Notes under the pieces: model-generated
The model's database searches: none
Told to the model about the DNA's origin: nothing
What the model saw: the letters and a program-made list of their open reading frames with translations, nothing else
Program-made: the position numbers and the translations under genes
Part shown: positions 42,937-52,838 of the stretch, piece after piece
Layout of the letters: every line of letters begins with the position of its first letter
How positions within the stretch are numbered: the stretch's first letter is position 1
Assembly (NCBI RefSeq): GCF_028748065.1
Contig: NZ_CP118166.1
Coordinates: forward strand, 2,743,501-2,807,500
DNA: 64,000 nt
Reading direction: 5' to 3'
Source of the DNA: Hyphococcus flavus
GTDB lineage: Bacteria > Pseudomonadota > Alphaproteobacteria > Caulobacterales > Parvularculaceae

Positions 42937-44139
42937 ATGGCTGACGCCGGCGGCGCTGGAACAGGCGCGAAAACAACATTTGAGTGGCAAGATCCACTGC
43001 TTCTTGAGACGCAGCTCAGTGATGAGGAGCGGATGATCCGTGACGCGGCGAAAGGGTACGCGCAAGACAAACTGATGCCGCGAGTCATATCGGCGAACCG
43101 TGAAGAGCGTTTCGATCGGGAGATTATGAACGAACTCGGCCAGCAAGGCTTGCTGGGCGCGACCGTGGCTGAGGAATATGGCGGCGGCGGCGCCAGTCAC
43201 GTGGCCTACGGTTTAATCGCGCGGGAAGTTGAGCGGGTCGATTCAGGGTATCGTTCAGCCATGTCGGTGCAGTCATCGCTTGTCATGTATCCGATTGAGA
43301 GCTTCGGAACGGAAGAGCAAAAGAAAAAATATCTGCCAAAGCTGGCGAGCGGAGAATGGGTGGGGTGTTTTGGCCTTACGGAGTCAGACGGCGGTTCCGA
43401 CCCCGGGGCGATGCGCACGAAAGCCGAAAAGGTGTCCGGCGGCTATAAGCTGAACGGTTCAAAAATGTGGATTACGAATTCGCCTATCGCCGATTTGGCT
43501 GTCGTCTGGGCGAAGCTCGATGGGGACATTCGCGGCTTTATTGTTGAGCGCGGGACGGAAGGTTTTTCAACACCGAAAATCGACGGCAAGCTTTCGCTGC
43601 GCGCATCCATTACTGGCGAGATCGCTCTTGATGAGGCAGTCGTTCCGGAAGAAAACCTGCTTCCCAATGTGAAGGGGCTGCGCGGACCATTCTCATGTCT
43701 GAACAAGGCACGGTACGGCATTTCCTGGGGCGCCATGGGCGCGGCGGAGTTCTGTTGGATGGCGGCGCGCGATTACGCCATGGATCGCATCGTGTTCGGC
43801 AAGCCCATTGCCGGCACGCAGCTTGTGCAGAAAAAACTGGCGGATATGCAAACTGACATTGCGCTTGGTTTGCAAGGCGCGTTGCAACTTGGACGATTGC
43901 TCGATAGCGGCGCTTACGTGCCGGAAGCGATCTCCATGATGAAGCGGAACAACTGCGGCAAGGCGCTCGAGATCGCCCGCATTGCGCGTGATATTCATGG
44001 CGGCAACGGCATTTCTGATGAATACCATGTGCTGCGTCACGCCATGAACCTCGAAACGGTGAATACCTATGAGGGAACACATGACATTCACGCGCTCATT
44101 CTGGGCCGAGCAATGACCGGACTGCAGGCGTTTCAATAG
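42937..44139 (+). CDS. Glutaryl-CoA dehydrogenase-like acyl-CoA dehydrogenase
   Basis: 400 residues. FAD/substrate motifs [20 protein letters not shown] and [18 protein letters not shown], the arginine-rich helix [17 protein letters not shown], and the C-terminal [15 protein letters not shown] with probable catalytic Glu379. The end of the protein and the [12 protein letters not shown] loop match glutaryl-CoA dehydrogenase, which oxidises and decarboxylates glutaryl-CoA to crotonyl-CoA in lysine and tryptophan breakdown. It sits divergent from the amidohydrolase. Fits with the thiolase and amino-acid dehydrogenase nearby as catabolic genes. Confidence 0.9.
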   Translation: MADAGGAGTGAKTTFEWQDPLLLETQLSDEERMIRDAAKGYAQDKLMPRVISANREERFDREIMNELGQQGLLGATVAEEYGGGGASHVAYGLIAREVERVDSGYRSAMSVQSSLVMYPIESFGTEEQKKKYLPKLASGEWVGCFGLTESDGGSDPGAMRTKAEKVSGGYKLNGSKMWITNSPIADLAVVWAKLDGDIRGFIVERGTEGFSTPKIDGKLSLRASITGEIALDEAVVPEENLLPNVKGLRGPFSCLNKARYGISWGAMGAAEFCWMAARDYAMDRIVFGKPIAGTQLVQKKLADMQTDIALGLQGALQLGRLLDSGAYVPEAISMMKRNNCGKALEIARIARDIHGGNGISDEYHVLRHAMNLETVNTYEGTHDIHALILGRAMTGLQAFQ

Positions 44140-44153
44140 CCTGAAAAAAGTCA

Positions 44154-44191
44154 GCGCCGGCCGCGCAATTCGTGATTGAGCGGTCCGGCGC
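44154..44191 (-). terminator. Terminator of the FNR gene
   Basis: GCGCCGG/CCGC (44154-44164) pairs with GCGG-T-CCGGCGC (44180-44191), a strong stem with a one-base bulge. On the minus strand the stem is followed by TGACTTTTTTC. It lies about 180 nt after the stop of the minus-strand oxidoreductase and just after the convergent dehydrogenase end. Confidence 0.6.
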
Positions 44192-44368
44192 CGGCGCCGT
44201 CCAAAGGGCGTTTCCTCCCTTAGGGTCGTTTCCTCCGGGGACGGCGCAAACGCATCGGATTCAAACGAAGCGTTTTCTCTCGTCCCCCGACTGGGGAGAA
44301 AGTATCAGCTATGCGGAAACTGTCACGCTGCACTTGCGAAATTGAGACGGTTTTCCAGATGGACTCGA

Positions 44369-45427
44369 CTAGTTTCCGCTGACCTGCGCTTGAAGATCCT
44401 TGGCTGAAGTGGTGTGCTGGAATTTCAGTTTCTTGTCCGGGAATACGTAATGGAAAGCCCCGTGAGACATGAGCGCGGATTCATGAAAGCCGGACAGGAT
44501 AAGTTTTAATTTGCCGGGATAGTGTGCCATGTCGCCAATGCAGAATATGCCCGGCGCCGATGTCTCAAACTTTTCCGTGTCAACCTCAATTCGATTTTCA
44601 ACAAGGTTGAGACCAAAATCGGCAATCGGTCCTAACTTCATGGTCAGCCCGTAAAACGCCAGCAGCGTATTACAAGCAATATCGTAGGCGCCGTCCTCTT
44701 TTGACTCGACAGAGACCGATTCAATTTGTCCGCTCTCGCCATTGAGCTCTTTGATCTGCGCTACGTGAAAATCGATTTTGCCTGCTTCTACCAGTGCTTT
44801 CATTTTATCGACGCTGTCCGGCGCTGCACGAAAGTCAGGCCGGCGATGAATAAGCGTGATCTTCTCCGCGATGGGTTGAAGGTTCAAAGTCCAGTCGAGC
44901 GCTGAGTCGCCGCCGCCGGCGATAACGATGCTTTTCCCTTTGAACGCGTCGCGCTGGCGAACGGCGTAAAAAACCGATTGCCCTTCAAAGTCATCAACGC
45001 CGGGAATAGGCGGCTTTTTTGGTTGAAACGATCCGCCGCCCGCGGCGATGCAAATCACCGGCGCCGCGATGGTCGTGCCGAGGTCGGTTTGAACTTTCCA
45101 TTTGCCGTTATCCAGTTTTTCAAGGCCAACCGCCATTTCGTTCAGGTGAAATGCCGGTTCAAACGGTTCAATCTGATCGAGAAGCTGTTTCGTGAGCTGG
45201 TCCCCGGTTATTGATTTGATCGCCGGAATATCAAGGATCGGTTTCTCGGGATAAAGCTCCGCACACTGTCCACCGGGTTTGTCGAGGATATCGACGACAT
45301 GCGCCTTGATATTCAACAGCCCCAGCTCGAAGACAGCAAAAAGGCCGCAAGGCCCGGCGCCGATGATGATGACATCGGTTTCATACGCCTCGCCAGGCGG
45401 CGCGTTTTCCACGAGATTATCGGCCAT
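44369..45427 (-). CDS. Ferredoxin-NADP reductase, thioredoxin-reductase type
   Basis: 352 residues. FAD motif GAGPCGLFAVFELG, then KPGGQCAELYPEKPILDIPA, NADPH motif AGGGDSALDWTLNL with HRRPDFRAA, and GIFCIGDMAHYPGKLKLILSGFHESALMSH near the end, ending with the type-2 FNR tail. It lacks the CxxC redox pair of thioredoxin reductase, which is the hallmark of this FNR group. It exchanges electrons between NADPH and ferredoxin or flavodoxin in the cytoplasm. Such reductases could supply electrons to Fe-S enzymes such as IspH or HpnH, but no specific link is visible. Confidence 0.93.
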   Translation of the reverse strand: MADNLVENAPPGEAYETDVIIIGAGPCGLFAVFELGLLNIKAHVVDILDKPGGQCAELYPEKPILDIPAIKSITGDQLTKQLLDQIEPFEPAFHLNEMAVGLEKLDNGKWKVQTDLGTTIAAPVICIAAGGGSFQPKKPPIPGVDDFEGQSVFYAVRQRDAFKGKSIVIAGGGDSALDWTLNLQPIAEKITLIHRRPDFRAAPDSVDKMKALVEAGKIDFHVAQIKELNGESGQIESVSVESKEDGAYDIACNTLLAFYGLTMKLGPIADFGLNLVENRIEVDTEKFETSAPGIFCIGDMAHYPGKLKLILSGFHESALMSHGAFHYVFPDKKLKFQHTTSAKDLQAQVSGN

Positions 45428-45595
45428 TCGGTCGCTCCTCCCGGTATTTGCAGGTTGAGGCTAACCGAATTCGGCTGAAATGGGGAAGGGGCGCCTGGAT
45501 CATCGAGCGATAAGGCTGCATCACCGGATGATCTAGATTCTTAGTTGCCGCGCCGGATTTGCGAAAAACCGGATTCCACTTTTTCGCCCGGCGCT

Positions 45596-47653
45596 CTAGT
45601 CGGCGCCCTCATCGCCATCCTTTTCCTGTTTGGCTGGGTCGTACTTGGCGAACCAGCCCATGATGTTGTCCGTTTTGGCGATCAGGCGGCTGGGCCGGCC
45701 GGCGATCAGGTGCGGAGAGCTGGGCACGCGCACCAGCGCCGTGTCGATTTTTCGAAGTTTGAGGAGGGTGTAAAACTGTTCCGCCTCCCATGTGGGCGTC
45801 CGCCAGTCTTCCTCGCCAACCATCATCATCGTGGGTGTCGTGATGTTTCCGGCGATCGACAGCGGCGAGCGCTCCCAATATGCGTCGGGATCCTCCCAGG
45901 GGTCAGCGCGAATCCAGTGGCGTTTGACCAGGGCGCCGATGTCCGCCGCCAGCGCCATGGTCATCCAGTTGATCACCGGCTTGGCTGAAACGGCTGCAGC
46001 GAAACGATCTGTTTTGCCGACGATCCATGCCGTCAGAATGCCGCCGCCAGACCCGCCTGTTACGAAAAGGCGTTCAGGATCGACATAATTCTTTGCGACC
46101 ACTTCGTCGACGACGCTCATAAGGTCGTCATAATCATTCCCCGGATAGGCGAGATCGATCAAGAGCGCGAATTCTTCACCATATCCCGTTGAACCGCGCG
46201 GGTTCGCATAAACAGTTACGTATCCTTCCGCCGCGTAGCGTTGAATTTCCGCTGAGAAAAATGGTCCGTATTCCGCATAAGGCCCGCCATGTATTTCAAG
46301 AATCATCGGGTAAGATCCGTCAGCCTTAAACCCTGGCGGAAGGGCTATCCATGCTTCGATCTCGCGACCGTCATGAGAAGACTTGACTTTAATTTCCTCA
46401 ATTGTCGCCATGTCGAGATATGGCAGAACATCATCATTCAAACTTGTCATGATCTGCGAGCGCCCACCGCGAAGATAGGCGACTTCCGCCGGGCGATCAG
46501 GGCTTGCCGCCGTGTAGGCGATGGCGCCGCTGTTCGCGGCCACGGAGAACGAGCCGCTGGCGTAGGGCCGGCCATAGGATGTGCCGCCCACGTCACGGGC
46601 AAGCGTTGAAACATTGCCGCCGAGACTGACCGAAACGAGGTTCAGATCACCGTTGTTTTCGACCTGCGCAACAAGTGAATTCCCGCTCCATGCAAAGGAA
46701 TCAATGCTTCGATCATAGTCCGCGGTCAGGTTCGATACGTTCGAACCGTCAATATTCATCACATAAAGGTCGGTTTGCTGATACGATTTCAGTTCGTCAT
46801 CATATCCCCGATACGCAATCCGCCGTCCGTTCGGCGAGACTTGCGGCGAATGATCAGGTCCGTCGCGAGAGGTCAGCTTAACCATCGTCAGATCGTCAAG
46901 GCTGACTTTAAAAATGTCGCTCTCGATTGGATCTAGCGACGCGTCGGGATCGTCATTGCCGACGACAAGTAATGTATCATTGCCGAGCCACGCAGGATTG
47001 GAATATCCGTTTTCGCTGTCGGTGATCTGACGCGGCGTGCCGCCCTCGGCCGGAACAACATAAACCTGACTGGCGCCGTCCTTAAGATAACCTGCGCCAT
47101 TGAAGCGAAACGGCATGTCGTCAAACACGCGCACGGGCTCGTTCCATTTCGCGCCCTCGGGCGCCTTTGGCGGTTTTGCAAAACTTGGCGGATCGGTTGG
47201 CGTGAACATGGCAAAGGCGATCCATTCGCCATCCGGCGACCAGCGCGGCGCGCCGGGGGCTTGATCAAGTTGCGCAAGTGAAAAACTTTCACCCGTATCA
47301 GTGTAACGGACTCTTAGTTGAAGCTTGCCGTCTTCAGCGCCGAGATAAAGCATCCGGTCGCCCGATGGCGACCAGCGGGGCGACGAAATAGACCCTTTTC
47401 CATCAATCAGCGGGCGATGATCGCCGGAGCGCGTGTCGACTGACCAGATTTCTCCGGTCATGCGGTCGGTCATTCGGTCCATATAGGTGCGCGCATAGAC
47501 TATGGTGCGCCCATCGGGAGAAATTTGCGGATCATTGGCGTACTCAAGGTCGAAAACGCGCTCCGCCGTGAATCTGTTGTCTTTCGCCTCATCATCAGCG
47601 AGCGCCGGCGCCGCCAACGCTACGATTGCGCCCAAAAATAAACCGTACTTCAA
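45596..47653 (-). CDS. Exported S9 prolyl oligopeptidase-like peptidase
   Basis: 685 residues if started at TTG 47653, which follows AGGGAGGG by 5 nt and gives a clean signal peptide MKYGLFLGAIVALAAPALA. An upstream ATG (47674) has no ribosome-binding site. The N-terminal part is a WD40/TolB-like propeller (DPQISPDGRTIVYAR, SPRWSPSGDRMLYL, SPQVSPNGRRIAYRG). The C-terminal alpha/beta hydrolase has HGGPYAEYG, nucleophile Ser in VTGGSGGGILTAW, Asp in EEDWRTP and His in SSPHLIAGR. Family members release dipeptides or degrade oligopeptides. Periplasmic location is implied. Confidence 0.9.
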   Translation of the reverse strand: MKYGLFLGAIVALAAPALADDEAKDNRFTAERVFDLEYANDPQISPDGRTIVYARTYMDRMTDRMTGEIWSVDTRSGDHRPLIDGKGSISSPRWSPSGDRMLYLGAEDGKLQLRVRYTDTGESFSLAQLDQAPGAPRWSPDGEWIAFAMFTPTDPPSFAKPPKAPEGAKWNEPVRVFDDMPFRFNGAGYLKDGASQVYVVPAEGGTPRQITDSENGYSNPAWLGNDTLLVVGNDDPDASLDPIESDIFKVSLDDLTMVKLTSRDGPDHSPQVSPNGRRIAYRGYDDELKSYQQTDLYVMNIDGSNVSNLTADYDRSIDSFAWSGNSLVAQVENNGDLNLVSVSLGGNVSTLARDVGGTSYGRPYASGSFSVAANSGAIAYTAASPDRPAEVAYLRGGRSQIMTSLNDDVLPYLDMATIEEIKVKSSHDGREIEAWIALPPGFKADGSYPMILEIHGGPYAEYGPFFSAEIQRYAAEGYVTVYANPRGSTGYGEEFALLIDLAYPGNDYDDLMSVVDEVVAKNYVDPERLFVTGGSGGGILTAWIVGKTDRFAAAVSAKPVINWMTMALAADIGALVKRHWIRADPWEDPDAYWERSPLSIAGNITTPTMMMVGEEDWRTPTWEAEQFYTLLKLRKIDTALVRVPSSPHLIAGRPSRLIAKTDNIMGWFAKYDPAKQEKDGDEGAD

Positions 47654-47783
47654 AACACCCTCCCTTGAATTCATGCCGATTTGGTTCGAGACTCTAGACG
47701 AAAGATGGATAGAGGACCACACAAGTCTGATATCTATGCTGCGACACGACACGGCGCCGAGACCATAAATGTTGTGAAAGAGG

Positions 47784-48047
47784 GTGGACGCTCAAGTGAA
47801 TACAGTCAGACAAATACTGTCGTTACTCGCTGGATTATTTGGTTTGATGTTTCTTGCAGGCGGTATCGCTCTCTCGAACGCTGTCGGGGACTTTGAATTC
47901 GTCGATCAGGAACTGACAGAATTGCTATCGCTGTTTGTGGATACGGCGTCCGTCGTAACCATGGCGGACCAGGGCGCCATGGTGTTGTTTTTGTCAGGCG
48001 TCATAAGTCTCGCAATCGCCTGGTGGGCGTGGCCGCGCCGTTTATAA
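47784..48047 (+). CDS. Small two-helix membrane protein
   Basis: 87 residues from GTG 47784. Two hydrophobic helices (about 10-31 and 63-83) flank an acidic loop (DFEFVDQELTELLSLFVDTAS), and the end is WWAWPRRL. An AGAGG-like ribosome-binding site overlaps the start. It is in the divergent gap with the S9 peptidase and ends 1 nt before the end of the convergent serine hydrolase. No family recognised; topology suggests both ends inside the cytoplasm. Confidence 0.5.
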   Translation: MDAQVNTVRQILSLLAGLFGLMFLAGGIALSNAVGDFEFVDQELTELLSLFVDTASVVTMADQGAMVLFLSGVISLAIAWWAWPRRL

Positions 48048-48048
48048 G

Positions 48049-49491
48049 TTATTGTGACGCCGACAATTCAAGTCTGACGTCTCTACCGGCGAAATCGCCA
48101 ATCAGCGTTTGCTTCTCACCAACATCGGTCCATTGCAACGGATATGCGCCCCATGCAGTGACGACGGCAAAGAGTTTATCATCCTCTTCATTCGACCCGA
48201 TCAGCACGGCCGGCATGTAATCCCTTTTGGCGTTGGTTGCTTTAAGCCAGGACGCCAGCTCCTGTTCAGGATGTACTTCCACTAGACACATATCGTCACT
48301 GCGTTTTACGCGGATTGTTCCACTAGCATTTTCCTCGGTAGGCGGATTGTCACGGTCAGATACGAATTTGCCGGAATATGACCACTTGCCCACAGGACAC
48401 CCGGCCATATCAACCTGTGCGCCTTCGGTTGCTGCAGTCGCGAGGATGGCGCCCGTGGTTTCGATCCTTGTGGTCCATTGGACGTTTGAGACAAGCGCCG
48501 ACGACGTATTTTGATCACGATTATGCACCAGGATTGACCGCGCGCCAGGCGTTATTCCTGCATGATGATAAATGAGGTCGCCGTCTGAAGTTTCGCTGAT
48601 GCGCCAGCCAAACCCCATGTCAAAACGGCTAATGCCGGCGTTTTCGCCATTATTGAGTTTTACGGGCGTCACCGACATTTCCACCAGTTCAGGACTGACG
48701 ATTGCGCCGGCCATATAGGCGTCGGCAAAACTTACAAGATCGCTCGGCGTGCTGAGAATGCCGGTGGCGCCGACAACATGGTGTTGATTGTTGCGTTCAA
48801 TCTCGCCGCTACCGAGCGCGTAGAGTTTTGATGCTGCCTCCGGCACAGCATGGATGTTTTCAACTGTGGTGTTCTTTAATCGATTGGGAGCTAGGATGGC
48901 GCCGGCAATGTAGTCTTCAAAAGAATTCCCTGAAGCGTTTTCGAGGGCGGCGCCCATTAACGCATACCCGTAGGAGCTATAGCTATACTGATCACCCGGC
49001 TCGAACAGTAAAGGCTTATGTGAATAAACAGAAAGCGACTCATTCAGGTTTGAATAGTTCGCTTGAGGATCATAATTGTCAGACGCGTCGTAATGCGCCA
49101 TGCCGGAAGTATGTGCAGCAAGTTGCCGTAGGGTAATGGTTGCACCTTCATGGGCTGGCCAGTCAGGTACATAGGTTCTGATGTCAGCGTCAGGATCGAG
49201 TTTTCCGTCTTCGACGAGAGCCAGCACTGCCGCCGCCGCAAACAGTTTCGAAACGCTGGCGAGACGAAACTGCGTATCGGCCGTTACAGGCAGCGCGGCC
49301 TCAACATCACGGTATCCGGTCTGTCCAGTCCATATGATTTCGCCGTTTATTGATACGGCGGAGCTCAATCCCGGTATGTCATTCATTTCACGTAGTGAGT
49401 CGAGAATGTACTGCGCGGGTGAGGCTTTAGCAGCGCTAAAGCTGACCGCTGCCGCAAACAGCGGCGCGGCGGCAAATTTGAAACAGATCAT
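48049..49491 (-). CDS. Serine hydrolase (class C beta-lactamase family)
   Basis: 480 residues with signal peptide (MICFKFAAAPLFAAAVSFSAAKA). SxxK motif Ser79-Lys82 in FRLASVSKLF; the second motif is Tyr-based YSSYGYALMGAALENASG; HHAGITPGARSI fits the third KTG-like position, with His replacing Lys. The C-terminal 130 residues are a separate beta-rich domain. These fit the AmpC-like/penicillin-binding-protein-like serine esterase or peptidase group rather than a true beta-lactamase. Exported. It lies 29 nt downstream of the quinone reductase gene on the same strand. Confidence 0.85.
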   Translation of the reverse strand: MICFKFAAAPLFAAAVSFSAAKASPAQYILDSLREMNDIPGLSSAVSINGEIIWTGQTGYRDVEAALPVTADTQFRLASVSKLFAAAAVLALVEDGKLDPDADIRTYVPDWPAHEGATITLRQLAAHTSGMAHYDASDNYDPQANYSNLNESLSVYSHKPLLFEPGDQYSYSSYGYALMGAALENASGNSFEDYIAGAILAPNRLKNTTVENIHAVPEAASKLYALGSGEIERNNQHHVVGATGILSTPSDLVSFADAYMAGAIVSPELVEMSVTPVKLNNGENAGISRFDMGFGWRISETSDGDLIYHHAGITPGARSILVHNRDQNTSSALVSNVQWTTRIETTGAILATAATEGAQVDMAGCPVGKWSYSGKFVSDRDNPPTEENASGTIRVKRSDDMCLVEVHPEQELASWLKATNAKRDYMPAVLIGSNEEDDKLFAVVTAWGAYPLQWTDVGEKQTLIGDFAGRDVRLELSASQ

Positions 49492-49520
49492 TGGCCCTCT
49501 ACGAGATGTGACTTCTCGTG

Positions 49521-50513
49521 TTAAACGGACAAGACCACTTTTCCCGTCGCTTTTCGCGACTGCAAAAGATCAAGCGCGTTTGCTGCGTCTTCCAATGGAT
49601 AAGTGGCCGTCACGCGTGGTTTTATTTTACCTTCCTCGTAAAAACGGAAAAGCTCGGCCACATAGTCTGCGTTGAGTTTGGGGTTGCGCATCGTGAACGC
49701 CCCCCAGAAGACGCCAACGATCTGGCAGGATTTTAACAAAGTCAGGTTAAGCGGAATTTTTGGAATTCCGGCGGGAAAGCCCACGACCAGAAACCGTCCC
49801 TCCCAGGCGAGCGCACGCACGGCAGGCTCGGCGTAATCGCCGCCAACAGCGTCATAAACAACATTGGCGCCTTCGCCGCCGCATAGTTTCTTGATTTCGC
49901 CCGACAGCGCCTTTTGACCATCGCGATCAAGCTCGCGAGGATAGACCAGCGTTTCATCGGCGCCCAGCTCCTTGCAGAACGCAGCTTTATCTTCTGATGA
50001 AACGCCTGCAACGACTTTCGCGCCAAAGGCCTTGCCGAGTTCGATGGCGGCCGCGCCGACCCCGCCGGCCGCACCGAGGATAAAGAGCGATTCACCGGGC
50101 TGAAGATTGGCGCGATTTTTTAAAGCGTAATGGGACGTCCCGTAAGTGAGCATAAATGCGGCTGCTTCATCGAACGGCATCGCGTCCGGAATTTTATTCA
50201 CGCGCGCGGCGTCGGCGATGAAGTGCGTGGCGAAGCCGCCATTGATCCCGCCGGCGATGACGCGATCGCCTTCGGCAAGGCCCGTAACGCCTTCGCCCAA
50301 CGCCTCGATGACGCCGGCGACTTCGCCGCCCGGGGCAAAGGGTCGTGGCGGCTTGAACTGATAAAGGTCGCGAATGATCAGCGTGTCGGGGAAGTTGACG
50401 CCAGCGGCCTTGACAGCGATCCGCACTTGTCCCGGCCCCGGCTCAGGCGTTTCAATTTCGGTAAACTTCAAAGTTTCCGGTCCGCCGGGCTCATGGCTCA
50501 TCATCGCTTTCAT
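49521..50513 (-). CDS. NADPH:quinone oxidoreductase, zinc-independent MDR
   Basis: 330 residues. Medium-chain dehydrogenase/reductase fold: N-terminal GroES-like part (PGQVRIAVKAAGVNFPDTLI, FAPGGEVAGVIEALGEGV), NADPH-binding FILGAAGGVGAAAIELGKAFGA, and C-terminal KPRVTATYPLEDAANALDLL. The zinc ligands of alcohol dehydrogenases are missing, as in quinone oxidoreductase (QOR) and enoyl reductase relatives. It likely reduces quinones or enals with NADPH. Good ribosome-binding site (AAGGAAA) before the ATG. Divergent from the small lipoprotein gene. Confidence 0.92.
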   Translation of the reverse strand: MKAMMSHEPGGPETLKFTEIETPEPGPGQVRIAVKAAGVNFPDTLIIRDLYQFKPPRPFAPGGEVAGVIEALGEGVTGLAEGDRVIAGGINGGFATHFIADAARVNKIPDAMPFDEAAAFMLTYGTSHYALKNRANLQPGESLFILGAAGGVGAAAIELGKAFGAKVVAGVSSEDKAAFCKELGADETLVYPRELDRDGQKALSGEIKKLCGGEGANVVYDAVGGDYAEPAVRALAWEGRFLVVGFPAGIPKIPLNLTLLKSCQIVGVFWGAFTMRNPKLNADYVAELFRFYEEGKIKPRVTATYPLEDAANALDLLQSRKATGKVVLSV

Positions 50514-50622
50514 GGGGTTTCCTTGTGTCCTTAATTCTTGCGCTGCGGCGCCATCTTACGCATTGTGCCCCGGCGCATAAACGATGAATGACAGATAAAG
50601 CGCGTCAGGGAGACGAAAACAC

Positions 50623-50934
50623 ATGCAACGGATATTTTTGACCGGGCTTGCGGTTATGATGCTGGCGAGCTGCGCAACAGCAGCACGCTATACACTTCAG
50701 GACCGGTTTCGCGCCATCGGGATACCGGCAGGCACCGCTGATTGCATGGTTGATGAACTTGATGAGCGATTAACAAATGAAGATTTGCAGGATCTGGCGC
50801 GCTACACCGTAAGGCTTGCGCGCGCTGATTCGACGTTTGGCGCCATTCGCTCCTTGATGACGATTGACAATCCGCGTGCCGTCACAGCCATCGGCGCATC
50901 GGGCGTCTCCTGCGTGACGGGTTTCCGCCTGTGA
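50623..50934 (+). CDS. Small lipoprotein upstream of an MFS transporter
   Basis: 103 residues. Lipoprotein signal MQRIFLTGLAVMMLASC (Cys17). The mature part has a helix-rich DRFRAIGIPAGTADCMVDELDERLTNEDLQDLARYTVRLARAD segment and two Cys (ADCMV, VSCVT) that may form a disulfide. No named family recognised. It overlaps the MFS gene by 4 nt (GTGA), so both are made together. It may assist the transporter or simply share regulation. Confidence 0.65.
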   Translation: MQRIFLTGLAVMMLASCATAARYTLQDRFRAIGIPAGTADCMVDELDERLTNEDLQDLARYTVRLARADSTFGAIRSLMTIDNPRAVTAIGASGVSCVTGFRL

Positions 50935-52364
50935 GTGATACGACCGCGCAGCCAGGCTCAACTGCTTCAACAAGCCGAGCATATCGTCTTTATGTTCTGA
51001 TTATTCTGACAGCCGTCTACACGTTCAATTTTCTTGATCGACAGATCATGGGAATTGTCGCGCCTGCTGTTCAGGAAGACTTGGGACTGAATGATTCCCA
51101 ACTGGGTATTCTCAGCGGTTTTGCATTCGCTGTGCTTTACACGACGCTGGGCATTCCGTTCGCGCGTCTGTCGGATCGCTATAACCGCGTCACCATAATT
51201 TCATTGGCGCTTGCTTCATGGTCAGGATTTACTGCTTTATGCGGCTCGGCGCAAAACTTTACGCAGTTAGCACTTGCTCGGGTCGGCGTTGGAATTGGTG
51301 AAGCTGGCGGATCTCCGCCATCACATTCCCTCATTTCTGATTTTTATCCGAAAGAGAAACGCGCTGGAGCGCTTGCTGTCTATGCGCTCGGTATTCCGAT
51401 CGGCGTGACGCTTGCTTATTTGGGCGGCGGATGGGTGCTGCAAAATTTCGATTGGCGTACGACATTTCTCGTACTTGGCATTCCCGGCGTCTTGTTTGCG
51501 GTGTTGTTGAAGTTAACCGTACGCGAGCCGCAGCGCGGCGCAACCGAAGCCGCTACAGCACAAGATGTATTTAAAGGTCTAAAGATCACCGAACCTGTCG
51601 GTTTGGTGGAGAAGTCGCTGCGGGTAATGACCGTCGTATTTCCCATCAAAATGCGCGGGTCTGTCTTTAGCGAACTGGCGTCGCTTTGGCGGGCGGCAAA
51701 GCACTTGCTCGCCATAAAGAGTTATCGCGCCATAGTGATCGGCCTGACAGCCGGATCTTTCGCGTCCTATGCTATTGCGAGCTGGATTGTTGTCTTCTTT
51801 AAGCGATCTCATCCGGACTTCGGCACCGGAGAAGTGTATTTCTGGCTGGGCATAATTAACGGCACCGCCTACGTGCTTGGCGTATTTGTGGGCGGCAACC
51901 TCGTTGACAAGCTCGCTGTAAAAAACAAGGCAGCCTATGGCTGGGTGCCGGTTGGGGCGTTGCTTTTGAATGCACCGTTTTTTCTCGGCGCCATGTGGGT
52001 GAGCGATCCAGTGCTTTCCCTGATTTTATGGTGGCCATCGCATCTGCTCACGGGTTTCTATTTAGGTCCGTGTTTCGCGTTGGCGCAGACCCTTGCGCCG
52101 GTTTCAATTCGAGCACTTTCTACAGCGATCTTCTTTTTTATTTTGAACATGATCGCTCTTGGTTTCGGGCCGACTTTCGTTGGTATTTTCAGCGATATCT
52201 TAAACAGCAGCGGCATGACGAGTGAGCTGTCGCTGCGCATCGCATTATCGTCAACCGTCATTGCAGGTTTTATTTCCATCTTTGGTTTCTGGTATTTGAG
52301 TAAGAAACTACCCGCTGACTGGGAAAAGGCTACGGGAGAGAAAATCGATGGCGGTCAAACATAA
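50931..52364 (+). CDS. MFS transporter, spinster-like
   Basis: 477 residues from GTG 50931. Twelve hydrophobic helices; MFS signature in the second loop GIPFARLSDRYNRVTIIS, plus FLDRQIMGIVAPAVQEDLGLNDSQLGILSGFAFAVLYT typical of the spinster/sphingolipid-transporter-like branch, and a long cytoplasmic loop about 200-265. Spinster-related proteins export lipids or lysophospholipids; bacterial members are annotated variously. It overlaps the next gene by 17 nt. Substrate unknown. Confidence 0.88.
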   Translation: MSDTTAQPGSTASTSRAYRLYVLIILTAVYTFNFLDRQIMGIVAPAVQEDLGLNDSQLGILSGFAFAVLYTTLGIPFARLSDRYNRVTIISLALASWSGFTALCGSAQNFTQLALARVGVGIGEAGGSPPSHSLISDFYPKEKRAGALAVYALGIPIGVTLAYLGGGWVLQNFDWRTTFLVLGIPGVLFAVLLKLTVREPQRGATEAATAQDVFKGLKITEPVGLVEKSLRVMTVVFPIKMRGSVFSELASLWRAAKHLLAIKSYRAIVIGLTAGSFASYAIASWIVVFFKRSHPDFGTGEVYFWLGIINGTAYVLGVFVGGNLVDKLAVKNKAAYGWVPVGALLLNAPFFLGAMWVSDPVLSLILWWPSHLLTGFYLGPCFALAQTLAPVSIRALSTAIFFFILNMIALGFGPTFVGIFSDILNSSGMTSELSLRIALSSTVIAGFISIFGFWYLSKKLPADWEKATGEKIDGGQT

Positions 52365-52836
52365 AGCGCCTCAAAAGAAAGAAGCAGGCGCCAAGAAAAC
52401 GGCGAAGACTGCTACAAAGAAAGCTGACCTTAAAACGAAACCGACCGCACAAAGCGTGGCGGCGTTCGTTAACGCGGTTGAAAACGAGACGCGCCGCAAG
52501 GATGCGAAAACGCTGCTTGCCATGATGAAGAAAGTCACTGGCGAAAAACCCAAAATGTGGGGTCCGTCAATCATCGGTTTTGGCGAATATCATTATAAGT
52601 ACGAAAGCGGCCGTGAAGGCGACATGCTCGCCGTTGGGTTTTCACCGCGCAAGGCCAATATGGTGCTCTATGTGCTGGGTTCGCTCGGCGATGAAGAGCC
52701 ATTATTGAAAAAGCTGGGCCCTTATAAAAACGGAAAAAGCTGTCTCTATGTAAACAGCCTCGACAAGGTTGACATTGGCGTTCTCGAAAAAATCGTCGTT
52801 AAATCGTACAGGACGACGAAAAAGAAATGGGGATGA
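52348..52836 (+). CDS. DUF1801 domain protein
   Basis: 162 residues. A basic, Ala/Lys-rich N-terminal tail of about 35 residues (KKEAGAKKTAKTATKK) precedes the DUF1801/YdhG-like domain: SVAAFVNAVENETRRKDAKTLLAMM, PKMWGPSIIGFGEYHYKYESGREGDMLAVGFSPRKANMVLYV, and CLYVNSLDKVDIGVLEKIV. Function of the family is unknown; the basic tail could bind nucleic acid. It overlaps the MFS end by 17 nt and is closed by a terminator. Confidence 0.85.
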   Translation: MAVKHKAPQKKEAGAKKTAKTATKKADLKTKPTAQSVAAFVNAVENETRRKDAKTLLAMMKKVTGEKPKMWGPSIIGFGEYHYKYESGREGDMLAVGFSPRKANMVLYVLGSLGDEEPLLKKLGPYKNGKSCLYVNSLDKVDIGVLEKIVVKSYRTTKKKWG

Positions 52837-52838
52837 AA

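Noticed and set aside
48049-49491. True class C beta-lactamase controlled by the BlaI-like pair
   Set aside because: The third motif is His-based rather than KTG and the gene is 10 kb away with no operator seen upstream; a peptidase or esterase fits better.
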